DNA of 64,000 nt from positions 496,001 through 560,000 of the forward strand of contig NZ_BAAAUX010000011.1 in assembly GCF_039534165.1 (NCBI RefSeq), given 5' to 3'. This DNA is from Saccharopolyspora_D taberi (GTDB taxonomy: Bacteria > Actinomycetota > Actinomycetes > Mycobacteriales > Pseudonocardiaceae). This document shows, piece by piece, positions 52,837-60,700 of this stretch (position 1 is the first letter of the stretch; each line of letters begins with the position of its first letter). The translations under genes were made by a program, and so were the position numbers. Below the pieces are notes generated by a model that worked only from the letters and a program-made list of their open reading frames with translations, ran no database searches and was not told the origin of the DNA.

Positions 52837-53879
52837 CGACGGCCGACCGGGCGCATCTCGGGGACGGTCAGCTCACCCGCGTCGACGATCAACTCGTCGT
52901 CCAGGTACAGCGAGTTGCCGCGCATCGGGATGTCGAAGTGGCAGGCGGTGTCGTTCGGACCGCCCAGCTCGTTGTTGGGCCCGATGGAGAACATCACGTT
53001 GCCGTAGAAGCTGCGCAGCTCCATGCCCATCCCCCCGGGGAACTGGGTCAGGCCGTGCCAGTGGGCGCGCTCGTCGAGGCCCCACCCGACGTGGCTCATC
53101 CCGTAACCGCGCGGGTCGTCGAAGCTTTCGATGTACGAGCGCAGCAGGTCCGCGTCCAACCCGGACGATCCGGCGCCGCCGCGGATGTCCCGGATGAAGC
53201 CTTCCTCGATGGTGATCTCCACCGGGGTCCGCACGTAGGTGTTGAACGGCAGGAGCACGTCGCCCGGCGAGAGCACGATCTTCCCGTCGACGCCGTCGTC
53301 GGCTCCGCCGGTGAACACGAACGCGGCAGGCCAGTGGTCCCACCGGCCGGGGGTGTCGGTGTAGCCGTACTCGGACAGCGTCGGGTACACGCCGAGGCGG
53401 TAGGTGACGTCGGTACCGCCTGGGCTGGTGATCCGCATCGTGCTCGCCTTGGCCAGCAGCTCGGCGCCGGTCTCCACCCGCTCGCGCAGCTCCTTCGTCG
53501 GCATCAGCCGAGCCAGCAGCTCCGGCGGCTCGACGGCGGTGAGGATCCGGACACCGGCGTCCTGGATGGCGAACTGCTCCTTGCTGAACAGCAGGAACGT
53601 GCAGTCCACGACCATGTCGACGCTCTTGAGGGCTTCCACCGCGCGGGGAATGTTCCCGAGGCCGGAGTCGCCCACGGCCCACGCCCCCGAGGCACTCGCC
53701 GGCGCGGGCAACCGCATGTGGAACGCCGCGGCTCCCAACTGCTGAGCGGCCCAGAGGAAAGCGTCGGCGTACTCCGCACGCTCCCCGCCACGGGTCAGCA
53801 CGACCACCGTCTCACCCTCGTGCACCCCGGACAGGCGCAGCTGCTGCAGGCAGATGTCGTTGAACAGGTTCTGGTCCAC
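52833..53879 (-). CDS. nicX: 2,5-dihydroxypyridine 5,6-dioxygenase-like
   Basis: A 348-residue protein, the length of NicX. These extradiol-type ring-opening dioxygenases resemble M29 leucyl aminopeptidases and bind Fe(II) through two histidines and an aspartate; the corresponding residues here are His263 (MSHVGWG), His314 and Asp316 (ACHFDIP). The product is N-formylmaleamate, substrate of the NicD-like hydrolase. The GTG at 53879 follows GGAGGTGGTCAACG. It is first in an operon with nicE, and an upstream motif is shared with the nicC and nicR-like promoters. Confidence 0.9.
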   Translation of the reverse strand: MDQNLFNDICLQQLRLSGVHEGETVVVLTRGGERAEYADAFLWAAQQLGAAAFHMRLPAPASASGAWAVGDSGLGNIPRAVEALKSVDMVVDCTFLLFSKEQFAIQDAGVRILTAVEPPELLARLMPTKELRERVETGAELLAKASTMRITSPGGTDVTYRLGVYPTLSEYGYTDTPGRWDHWPAAFVFTGGADDGVDGKIVLSPGDVLLPFNTYVRTPVEITIEEGFIRDIRGGAGSSGLDADLLRSYIESFDDPRGYGMSHVGWGLDERAHWHGLTQFPGGMGMELRSFYGNVMFSIGPNNELGGPNDTACHFDIPMRGNSLYLDDELIVDAGELTVPEMRPVGRR

Positions 53880-53901
53880 CGTTGACCACCTCCACATATA
53901 A

Positions 53902-53919
53902 TCCGAGCACGTACTATCC
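53902..53919. promoter_or_regulatory. Nicotinate-cluster regulator site B (nicX promoter)
   Basis: TCCGAGCACGTACTATCC shares its first 15 positions, but for one, with site A. It begins 23 bases before the nicX start, where bound protein would cover the promoter. A related CCGGGCACG follows directly, so the site may be a tandem repeat. Confidence 0.6.
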
Positions 53920-54074
53920 GGGCACGCAAGAGTTGCTTTTCGGGAGACCTGCGACTACCGCGCGCGCCCGCGAGCAAGATCCACGCCGTCGCAGGTGAGT
54001 CCGGCCCACCCTGGCACCCGGCGAGTCAAAGCGCCCGGCATCCGCCGCCGGCCACACCCTCAGCCCCGCATCAG

Positions 54075-54094
54075 TCCGAGCACGTATTATTTCC
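54075..54094. promoter_or_regulatory. Nicotinate-cluster regulator site C (nicR-like promoter)
   Basis: TCCGAGCACGTATTATTTCC lies 44 bases before the MarR gene and matches site B at 14 of its first 15 positions. All three sites have the same orientation. It suggests autoregulation by the MarR protein. Confidence 0.6.
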
Positions 54095-54137
54095 CGGAGA
54101 ACTGAGCACGGGTCCCGAGCCGCATGGGAGGAACGCA

Positions 54138-54647
54138 ATGGGGGAGCCAGCGCGCAGGGGTCGACGCGTCGCGGATGCGTCTGCCGACGTCCCGGCGCCA
54201 CCCGCCGACCTGCTGGCCGCCCCCGGCTACGGCGCCCGCCGCCTGTACCAGGCTTATCTGGCCGCCTGGAACCGCCACGTCGACCCGGTGCTGACCGGTC
54301 CGCAGTTCGCGGTGCTCTCCGCTGTCCGCGCTTATCCGGGCAACGACCAGAGCTCGCTGGCCGGCGCCGTCGCCCTCGACACGTCGACGATGGCCGACTT
54401 GTGCCGCAGGCTCGAGCGGCGGGGCCTCATCCAGCGCGTCGAGTCGCCGCACGACGCCCGGCGCAAGCTGCTGTCCCTCACCGATGCGGGCGAGGCGGTG
54501 TTCGCCGAAGTGAACCGCCGAGCCCGCCGACTCGACAAGGCACTGCTTGCCGGTGACGACCTCGCAGGCGACATCGATGTCGCAGCACTGCTCAACGCCC
54601 TCGGCGCTCGATGGGAAGGTGTCGCCGCATCGGACGAGTGGAACTGA
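54138..54647 (+). CDS. MarR family regulator, NicR-like
   Basis: A 169-residue MarR regulator: QFAVLSAVRAYPGNDQSSLAGA, LDTSTMADLCRRLERRGLIQR and the wing SPHDARRKLLSLTDAG are diagnostic. It is divergent from nicX-nicE with 258 bases between starts, the arrangement of NicR in known nicotinate clusters, where 6-hydroxynicotinate releases repression. Shared upstream motifs make it the best candidate for control of the whole cluster. Effector identity is inferred. Confidence 0.85.
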   Translation: MGEPARRGRRVADASADVPAPPADLLAAPGYGARRLYQAYLAAWNRHVDPVLTGPQFAVLSAVRAYPGNDQSSLAGAVALDTSTMADLCRRLERRGLIQRVESPHDARRKLLSLTDAGEAVFAEVNRRARRLDKALLAGDDLAGDIDVAALLNALGARWEGVAASDEWN

Positions 54648-54860
54648 GCGCGAACGTCGCCGGTCTTCCGCTGCGCTGAGCGGAGTCCCCTCCGGGGCGG
54701 CGGCTTGCTGCCCGCGCCACGATCCCCAGCGCGATCCGGGTTCCGGCGACGATGCACGCCCGGCGGCGCCCCTCAGAGCTGGGAAGGGCCGCCTCAACCG
54801 CCAGTTCGGCCCCGGTCGTGAACGTCGCGTCGAAGGCCGCGAACGTCGCAGCCCAGGCGA
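54648..54860. other. Non-coding or decayed sequence
   Basis: This is the first third of a 657-base stretch with no intact gene between the nicR-like gene and ribokinase. The minus strand has an open alanine-rich frame (AATFAAFDATFTTGAEL) without start or recognisable family. A small hairpin, CCGCT/AGCGG, near 54670 could end the MarR transcript. Confidence 0.35.
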
Positions 54861-55231
54861 AACTCGGGCCGAGTGGCCGCCGAGCTGCACCTGGCACAAC
54901 CGTCGCTGAGCCGCCAGATCCAGCGCCCGGAGAGCCGTCCCAGGGTCCGCCTGTTCGACCGCACGCCGCAGGGCAGCCAGCTGACCGAGGCCGGCGCGGC
55001 GTTCCTTCCACAGGCGGAGGCGCTCCTGCACGCCGCTCGCCAGGCAGCGGTCACCGCGCGCCTACGCGTCGGCAGGCAAGGTCATCATCGGGTACGTCGA
55101 GGACCTGGTCATCACCCCGGCCGTCCGCGGCCTGCGCCGCCGGCCTGGCCACCGTCCCGGTCGACGGTGCGCCCGCCAGCAAGGTCATGATCGCCACCCG
55201 GACGGCGACCCGAACCCCAGCCCAGGGATGA
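54861..55231 (+). pseudogene. LysR family regulator remnant
   Basis: The frame at 54861 reads VAAELHLAQPSLSRQIQ and RLFDRTPQGSQLTEAGAAFL, the DNA-binding helix and wing of a LysR regulator, but the first helix and start are missing. After about 55060 another frame continues with GKVIIGYVEDLVITPAVRGLRRR, the start of the effector domain, and near 55150 a third segment resembles a LysR C-terminus. At least one frameshift and a large internal deletion have removed most of the effector domain. Confidence 0.65.
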
Positions 55232-55304
55232 CGCGTTCGAAGCCAGGCCCCGTACCGACCGCGACCCACCTGGGCGCTCGCAGGGCCCGAGCCCGGTTGC
55301 GCAC

Positions 55305-56264
55305 TCACGCCGAGCCGCTGAGCACGTGGTCGAGCGTGGGGTAGGACGGTTGTGCGCCGGGGTGCTGGACGCTGCGGGCTCCCACCCGGGTGGCCCATCT
55401 CGCGGCGGCGGCCAGCGCGTCGCCCTGGCTCAGCCGCCAGGCCATGGTTGCGGCGAAGGCATCCCCGGCTCCGGTGGTGTCGACGGCTTCGGCCGGCACT
55501 CCGGGGATGTGTTCAGCGCGGCCGGATTCGGCGACCACCGCGCCGCTCTCGCCGAAGGTGACCACCACTGATCGCGCGCCAACCCCGAGTAGTGCCACCG
55601 CGTGCTCGACAGCATCGCGAGGAACCGGGAATCCCTTGCGTTGCAGGATTTCCCGCGCCTCGTGCTCGTTGACGATCAGCGGGTCGGCCAACGCCAGCAC
55701 CTCGGCGGGCAGGTCGGTCACCGGGGACAGGTTCAGCACCAGCCGAGCGCCGGCGGCATGCGCGGTGCGGGCGGCAGCGGTCACGGTCTCGACCGGGACC
55801 TCCAGGACGAGTGACACCACGCGCGCCGCAGCGATCAAAGGCCCGGCGCCCGCGATGTCGTCCGGGGACAGCCGCGCGTTGGCCGCCGCCGACACGATGA
55901 TGCTGTTCTCCCCGGTCGCAGCGACGCTGATCAGAGCCGTGCCGGTGGCGACCTCGTCGTCGCGGCCGATGCGGGCGGTGTCGACACCATCGGCCCGCAA
56001 CGCCTCCAACAGGCTGTCGCCGTGGGCGTCCGCGCCGACCCGGCCGACCAGCGCCGTGCGGGCGCCGAGCCGCGCGGCGGCCACCGCCTGGTTCGCGCCC
56101 TTGCCGCCCGCGCTGGTGGTCAACGCGGTGGTCGACTGCACCGTTTCGCCCGGCAGCGGATGGCGGGACACCCGTGCGGTCATGTCGATGTTCAGGGAGC
56201 CGACCACCACGACATCCACAGTGGACACCTTGGGGCGGCTGGGGATTTCCGAGGCGCGCGGCAT
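55305..56264 (-). CDS. rbsK: Ribokinase, PfkB family
   Basis: A 319-residue PfkB-family kinase. VVVGSLNIDMTARV, SAGGKGANQAVAAARLG (sugar-binding GGKGAN) and the catalytic DTTGAGDAFAATMAW are typical of ribokinase. It makes ribose 5-phosphate from the ribose released by the nucleoside hydrolase encoded just upstream on the same strand, with a 34-base gap. The start has AGAAAGGACGTGCG before it. Other pentose or nucleoside substrates are possible but less likely. Confidence 0.9.
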   Translation of the reverse strand: MPRASEIPSRPKVSTVDVVVVGSLNIDMTARVSRHPLPGETVQSTTALTTSAGGKGANQAVAAARLGARTALVGRVGADAHGDSLLEALRADGVDTARIGRDDEVATGTALISVAATGENSIIVSAAANARLSPDDIAGAGPLIAAARVVSLVLEVPVETVTAAARTAHAAGARLVLNLSPVTDLPAEVLALADPLIVNEHEAREILQRKGFPVPRDAVEHAVALLGVGARSVVVTFGESGAVVAESGRAEHIPGVPAEAVDTTGAGDAFAATMAWRLSQGDALAAAARWATRVGARSVQHPGAQPSYPTLDHVLSGSA

Positions 56265-56298
56265 CGCACGTCCTTTCTCGCTCGGCGATCAGCCGCGG

Positions 56299-57279
56299 TC
56301 ATGCGACTCGTCGACGGGTTCCGGCGCGGCCGCACAACCGGTCGGCCAGCAGCTCCGGGAAGGTGCGTTCGGTACCGAGCACGACGCGGACGGCCGCCCC
56401 GCGCTGGGCCGGGAAGTCCCGGTACTGCCCGCGGATGTCGGCGACAGTCGCGCCGCGCCCCGGCCCGTCCCCGGTGTCGACGTCGACCGCGACGACGGGG
56501 GCCAGCACCGGTGACACGTCACCGACGGCGATGGCGGCGGCCAGCGGATCATGGCAGGCCGCACCCCGGGCTCCGAACACGTTCTGCTCGTAGAAGTCGA
56601 GGTAGTGCGCCAAGATCGTGGCCACGAACCTCGTGACCGGGGTGCCGGCCCCGCGGAGCCGGTCCACGTGGTCCTCGGTGAACACCTCGGTCATGGTCAC
56701 GTCCAGCGGAACCAGGGTGACCGGCCAGCCCGCGCGCAGCACCATCCGGGCCGCTTCGGGATCGTTGTGGATGTTGGCCTCGGCCGCCGGCGTGGAATTG
56801 CCGGGATGCCGGACCGCGCCCCCCATGATCGTGACGTGCTTGACCAGCCGCGGCAGGTCCGGTTCGAGCAGGAGCGCGGTGGCCAGGTTCGTCAGCGGGC
56901 CGAGGGCGAGCACGTGCAGCCGGCCGGGGTTCTCCCTGGCCAGCCGCACGATCATCTCGGCGGCGGGCTCGCTGGTCGGCGCGGCTGCCGGTGCGGGCAG
57001 GCCCGTGTTGCCGAGTCCGTCGTCTCCGTGCACGAACGGCGCCAGGTCGGCGGTCCCACGCCAGTTGCTGCGGGCACCGATCGCCACTGGAATGTCCTCC
57101 CGCCCCACCAGTTCCAGCACCCGCAGCGTGTTGCCTGCGGCCACGGTGGCGTCGACGTTGCCGAAAACCGTGGTCACCGCCCGGATTTCCACCTCGGGGT
57201 CGTGGAGCAGGTACAGCAGCGCCAGCGCGTCGTCGATGCCGGTGTCGCAGTCGACGATCAGGGTTTCCTTGGACGCCAT
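56299..57279 (-). CDS. Inosine-uridine-type nucleoside hydrolase
   Basis: A 326-residue IUNH-family enzyme. The Ca2+-binding motif DCDTGIDDA lies at about residues 10-18; later ligands appear in LALGPLTNLA, GGAVRHPGNSTPAAEANIHNDPEAA and HDPLAAAIAV. It hydrolyses ribonucleosides to base and ribose. It is the first gene of a two-gene operon with ribokinase, and shares its promoter region with the divergent MFS gene. Purine or pyrimidine preference is not readable. Confidence 0.93.
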   Translation of the reverse strand: MASKETLIVDCDTGIDDALALLYLLHDPEVEIRAVTTVFGNVDATVAAGNTLRVLELVGREDIPVAIGARSNWRGTADLAPFVHGDDGLGNTGLPAPAAAPTSEPAAEMIVRLARENPGRLHVLALGPLTNLATALLLEPDLPRLVKHVTIMGGAVRHPGNSTPAAEANIHNDPEAARMVLRAGWPVTLVPLDVTMTEVFTEDHVDRLRGAGTPVTRFVATILAHYLDFYEQNVFGARGAACHDPLAAAIAVGDVSPVLAPVVAVDVDTGDGPGRGATVADIRGQYRDFPAQRGAAVRVVLGTERTFPELLADRLCGRAGTRRRVA

Positions 57280-57597
57280 CGGATGCGTGCCCTTCTCCTT
57301 GAACGTGTCCGTGATGCGGGCTGACCGAGTCAGCACTCCGCCTCGAGTCAGATGTCAGACAAGCTAAGGACAAGTCGACGCCCAGTCAACACCAGCCGAT
57401 CGGGAATCGTGGAGATCATCCCAGGAAAACCAGGGGTGACGTCTTGACGCGGGCAGCCGGGACGGGTAGACCCTTCCGTCAAGCGTAAGTCGAGATGTCA
57501 GACAAGCGGCCCACAACGCCGCCGTCTCCACCGCACCACCGGCATTCATCCGCCAGCGGCTGTCCCCTCGCACGTCTTCTCCACGATGGAGGCTCAT
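57280..57597. promoter_or_regulatory. Divergent promoter with repeated 15-mer operator
   Basis: AGATGTCAGACAAGC occurs twice in the same orientation, at 57350-57364 and 57493-57507, one near each divergent gene. Each contains TGTCAGACA, a TGTC-N-GACA palindrome of the kind bound by GntR-family regulators. No regulator gene adjoins, so the protein must be encoded elsewhere. No gene is visible in this 318-base gap. Confidence 0.6.
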
Positions 57598-58998
57598 ATG
57601 ACGACGGTTCGCGACCAGTCGTCCGCACCAGCGGTCCGCTACGCCGCGCTGCTCACGGCTTTGGTGCTGGCCGTGGCCGGGTACCAGATCAACGCCACGA
57701 TGCTCGCCCCCGCACTGCCGGACGTGATCCGGCGCCTGCACACCGACAGCGATGCCGCCGGGCTCGCGCAGACGCTGTTCTTCCTGTTCGCCGCGATCGG
57801 CCAGGTGACGTTGGGGCGGCTCAGCGATTACGTCGGCCGGCGGCGCATGCTGCTGGCCACCCTGGCGGTGGCGGTGCTGGGCGAGGCCGCCTGCGTCTTC
57901 GCGCCGACCATCGAGATCTTCATCGTCGGCCGGATCCTGCAGGGAGTTTCCGCGGCGGCGTTCACCCTCGCCTACCTGACCTTGCACGAAACCCTTTCGC
58001 CGCGGAAGTTCGGCGGGGCGATGGGGATCATCACCGCGGTCAACGGCGGCATCGCGGGCGTCGACACCCTCATCGGCGGTTCGGTGGCCGACAGCGTGGG
58101 ATTCCGCGGCATCTTCCTGATCACGCTGGTGATCACGCTGGTCGCCATCGTCGTGGTGTACTTCCGGGTGCCCGCCACCGAGGTCTCGACCGGGCGGATG
58201 GACTGGAAGGGCGCCGCGCTCCTGGGCATCGGGCTGACCGGAGTCCTGCTGGCGCTCAACCAAGGCGGCAGCTGGGGCTGGACCTCCCCCGCAACGCTCG
58301 TGCTGCTCGTCGGCGGAGTGCTGGCCCTCGTGCTGTTCGCCGTGGCCGAACGGTCCGCGCGGGACGCGATCATCGACACCTCGGTCCTGGCCTCGCGGCG
58401 GGGCTGGCCGCTGCTGTTGTGCACGGTGTTCACCCTGGCCGGGGTCTTCGGGATGCTGAACTTCACCATCCCGCTGCTGACCCAGGCCGAGGGCGAGGGG
58501 TACGGACTGTCGGCCACCATGTCCGCGCTGCTGTTCCTCGTCCCGGCCTCCGCGCTCGGCGCCGTCGCGGCCCCGCTGGCCGGGCACTTCGGTCCCCGCA
58601 TCGGCTGGCGGCGATCGGTGCTGGTCGGCTCGGTCGGCACCGCCGCGGCCTTCGTGCCGCTGGTGCTGTTCCCGCAGTCGTCCTGGATCACGTTCGCGGC
58701 GCTGGCCGTGCTCGGCGTGACCTACACCGGCTACCTGCTGACCTCGCTCAACGGTCTCGCCGTCGATTCCGCACCGGCGGACAAACCCGGTTCGCTGCCA
58801 GGGTTGAACGGGGCGTGCTTCGGCATCGGCGCCTCGCTGGGCATCGCGGTCTCCGCGAGCGTCGTGACCGCGGTCAGTGGTGACGGGGCGCCGACGTTCG
58901 ACGCCCTCCACGCCGCGCTGTGGTCCTCGGGCGGCTTCGTCGCCCTCGCCTTGGTGGCCGCACTGCTCATCAAGACCCCGGACGACCAGAACGGCTGA
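57598..58998 (+). CDS. MFS transporter, probably nucleoside/sugar
   Basis: A 466-residue major facilitator of the DHA2-like 14-helix or related type. Motif A GRLSDYVGRRRML follows helix 2, and GRILQGVSAAAFTLAY resembles motif B/C. The ATG at 57598 is well set behind GGAGG, unlike earlier in-frame codons. Divergence from nucleoside hydrolase-ribokinase with common operator-like 15-mers suggests import of nucleosides or export of freed bases. Related proteins are usually drug exporters, so function is uncertain. Confidence 0.8.
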   Translation: MTTVRDQSSAPAVRYAALLTALVLAVAGYQINATMLAPALPDVIRRLHTDSDAAGLAQTLFFLFAAIGQVTLGRLSDYVGRRRMLLATLAVAVLGEAACVFAPTIEIFIVGRILQGVSAAAFTLAYLTLHETLSPRKFGGAMGIITAVNGGIAGVDTLIGGSVADSVGFRGIFLITLVITLVAIVVVYFRVPATEVSTGRMDWKGAALLGIGLTGVLLALNQGGSWGWTSPATLVLLVGGVLALVLFAVAERSARDAIIDTSVLASRRGWPLLLCTVFTLAGVFGMLNFTIPLLTQAEGEGYGLSATMSALLFLVPASALGAVAAPLAGHFGPRIGWRRSVLVGSVGTAAAFVPLVLFPQSSWITFAALAVLGVTYTGYLLTSLNGLAVDSAPADKPGSLPGLNGACFGIGASLGIAVSASVVTAVSGDGAPTFDALHAALWSSGGFVALALVAALLIKTPDDQNG

Positions 58999-59169
58999 TG
59001 TTCCCCTCCGACAAGGGAAATGGCAGAGTTGCGCCAGAATATGAGCGTCGCCGAGGCTTGAATTCGAAGCGGTGTGACAATTGTTCCCCGGTAATCCGCA
59101 AAACCGTTGACCGGCCATTAGGGGTGCGTTTCACTTCTCCCGGATACCGCACCGAGGAGGCCGGTGAGC

Positions 59170-60039
59170 ATGCGAAAATGGCGCCGAACAATGTCCACTG
59201 TGGTCTCCGTGGCCACCCTGTTCCTGACCGCGGGGCTGGCATCCGCCGGCCCCGCGGTCAGCGCCGAGAACCCCTATCAACGGGGCCCGGAACCCACGAT
59301 GGCGAGCATCGAGGCGGAACGGGGCGCCTTCGCCGTCACGGAGGTTCCGGTGCCGCGCGGGAACGGATTCGGCGGCGGCACGTTGCACTTCCCGAACGAC
59401 ACCAGCCAGGGCACCTTCGGTGCGATCGCTGTCGCACCCGGCTTCACCCAATCGGAACTGTCCCTGCGCTGGGCCGGTCCCCGGCTGGCGTCGCAGGGGT
59501 TCGTCGTGCTCACCATCGAAACCAACGGGCTTTTCGACCACCCCGCCGCCCGGGCCGACCAGCTGCTGGCCGCTCTGAAGTACATGGTGGAAAAAAGCCC
59601 GGCCAAGGACCGGATCGACGGTTCCCGGCTGGCGGTGATGGGCATTTCGATGGGAGGCGGCGGATCGCTGGAGGCGGCCGCTCGCTACCACGATCTCAAG
59701 GCGGCCGTCCCGGTGGTCCCGTGGAACCTCGGCGGTGGTTACTCAAGCATCCGCACGCCGACGCTCATCGTCGCCGGCCAGGGCGATCTCATCGCGCCGC
59801 CTCAGACGCATGCGAAGGCGTTCTACGACAAGCTGTCCCCGGACCTGAACAAGGCATATGTCGAGATCGCCGGCGGAGGCCATGCCGGACCGGCCTTACC
59901 GAACGTAACCACCTTCAAATACAGCATCTCCTGGTTCAAACGCTTCGTGGACAACGACACCCGCTACGAGCAGTTCCTATGCCCCATCCCGAAGGACCCC
60001 ACGACCTCCGATTTCCGAGGAAACTGCCCGCACACCTGA
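59170..60039 (+). CDS. Secreted cutinase / PET-hydrolase-type polyester hydrolase
   Basis: A 289-residue secreted alpha/beta hydrolase of the actinobacterial cutinase (Thermobifida cutinase/PETase) family. A signal peptide ends near SAE; mature sequence opens NPYQRGPEPT. The triad is Ser160 (GISMGGGGSL), Asp206 (GQGDLIAP) and His238 (GGGHAG); oxyanion Phe92 (GFTQS), Trp185 (VPWNL) and the C-terminal disulfide Cys271-Cys286 also match. Ile159 replaces the His or Trp usually before the nucleophile. The ATG at 59170 lies nine bases from GGAGG. Natural substrates are cutin or aliphatic polyesters. The stop overlaps the next gene. Confidence 0.88.
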   Translation: MRKWRRTMSTVVSVATLFLTAGLASAGPAVSAENPYQRGPEPTMASIEAERGAFAVTEVPVPRGNGFGGGTLHFPNDTSQGTFGAIAVAPGFTQSELSLRWAGPRLASQGFVVLTIETNGLFDHPAARADQLLAALKYMVEKSPAKDRIDGSRLAVMGISMGGGGSLEAAARYHDLKAAVPVVPWNLGGGYSSIRTPTLIVAGQGDLIAPPQTHAKAFYDKLSPDLNKAYVEIAGGGHAGPALPNVTTFKYSISWFKRFVDNDTRYEQFLCPIPKDPTTSDFRGNCPHT

Positions 60040-60581
60040 TGGGCTCGAGTGACGACATCCCGCCCTGGCCCGATCTCATCGCCGAAATGGTCCTGCTGCG
60101 GCAGCGGGTCGCCGAAGTCGACGACCTCTTCCCGTGGACGATCCCGCACCCGCCGGCCACCGAGGAGCAGCTGACCGCGGCCGAAGCGCGCCTCGGACAC
60201 CCCCTCGACCCCCAACATCGCGCGTTCCTCGGCTACGGCAACGGATGGCCCGATTTCCATCTCGGCGGCAGCCTCCTCAGCACCGAAGAACTCGGCCAAG
60301 GCCCCGCATGGGACGAGATCGACAACAACATCCTGAACCCCTACTACGAAGCCCTGCCGCCGGAAGCAGGGTTCATACCTCCGCGTGACCAGATCTACCC
60401 CATCACCTTCGACGAAGGCAGCACAAGCGTCTTCGCCATCTGGAAAGACGGCCCTGTCACCGACGGCGGTCTCCCCGTCCTCTGGTTCCCATGGCCGGAA
60501 TCCGGCGATCCCCACACGGACAACTTCTTCGGCCTCTTCCGCGATATCCACCGGCAATACGAAAAGATGCTCCAAGGCTGA
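60039..60581 (+). CDS. SUKH (SMI1/KNR4) domain protein
   Basis: A 180-residue protein with an SMI1/KNR4-type domain: ATEEQLTAAEARLGHPLDPQHRAFLGYGNGW is the typical opening, and VLWFPWPESGDPHTDNFFGLF the later strands. SUKH proteins are often immunity factors for polymorphic toxins, and some have other binding roles. The ATG overlaps the cutinase stop in TGATG, so it is translationally coupled to a secreted hydrolase, an odd partnership. No toxin gene is adjacent. It has no signal peptide. Confidence 0.8.
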   Translation: MGSSDDIPPWPDLIAEMVLLRQRVAEVDDLFPWTIPHPPATEEQLTAAEARLGHPLDPQHRAFLGYGNGWPDFHLGGSLLSTEELGQGPAWDEIDNNILNPYYEALPPEAGFIPPRDQIYPITFDEGSTSVFAIWKDGPVTDGGLPVLWFPWPESGDPHTDNFFGLFRDIHRQYEKMLQG

Positions 60582-60700
60582 CCCGATCCCGGCGAAGGGG
60601 TGGCGCTAGGGCATGTCCCGTGGATGTTGATCAGGTCCCGTTTGGTAGATCACGGGTGTGATGACCTCTGCTGGCTGGACGAGGTCCGCACGCCCGATTG

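Noticed and set aside
52833..53879. Leucyl aminopeptidase (M29) annotation
   Set aside because: The His/His/Asp pattern, length and neighbours fit 2,5-dihydroxypyridine dioxygenase, a known relative that is often mislabelled as a peptidase.
60600..60700. Possible end of an IS5-like insertion sequence after the SUKH gene
   Set aside because: The stretch with GGCATGTCCCGTGG and TAGATCACGGGTG looks like flanks of actinobacterial insertion sequences, but no transposase piece, inverted repeat or target duplication is visible.
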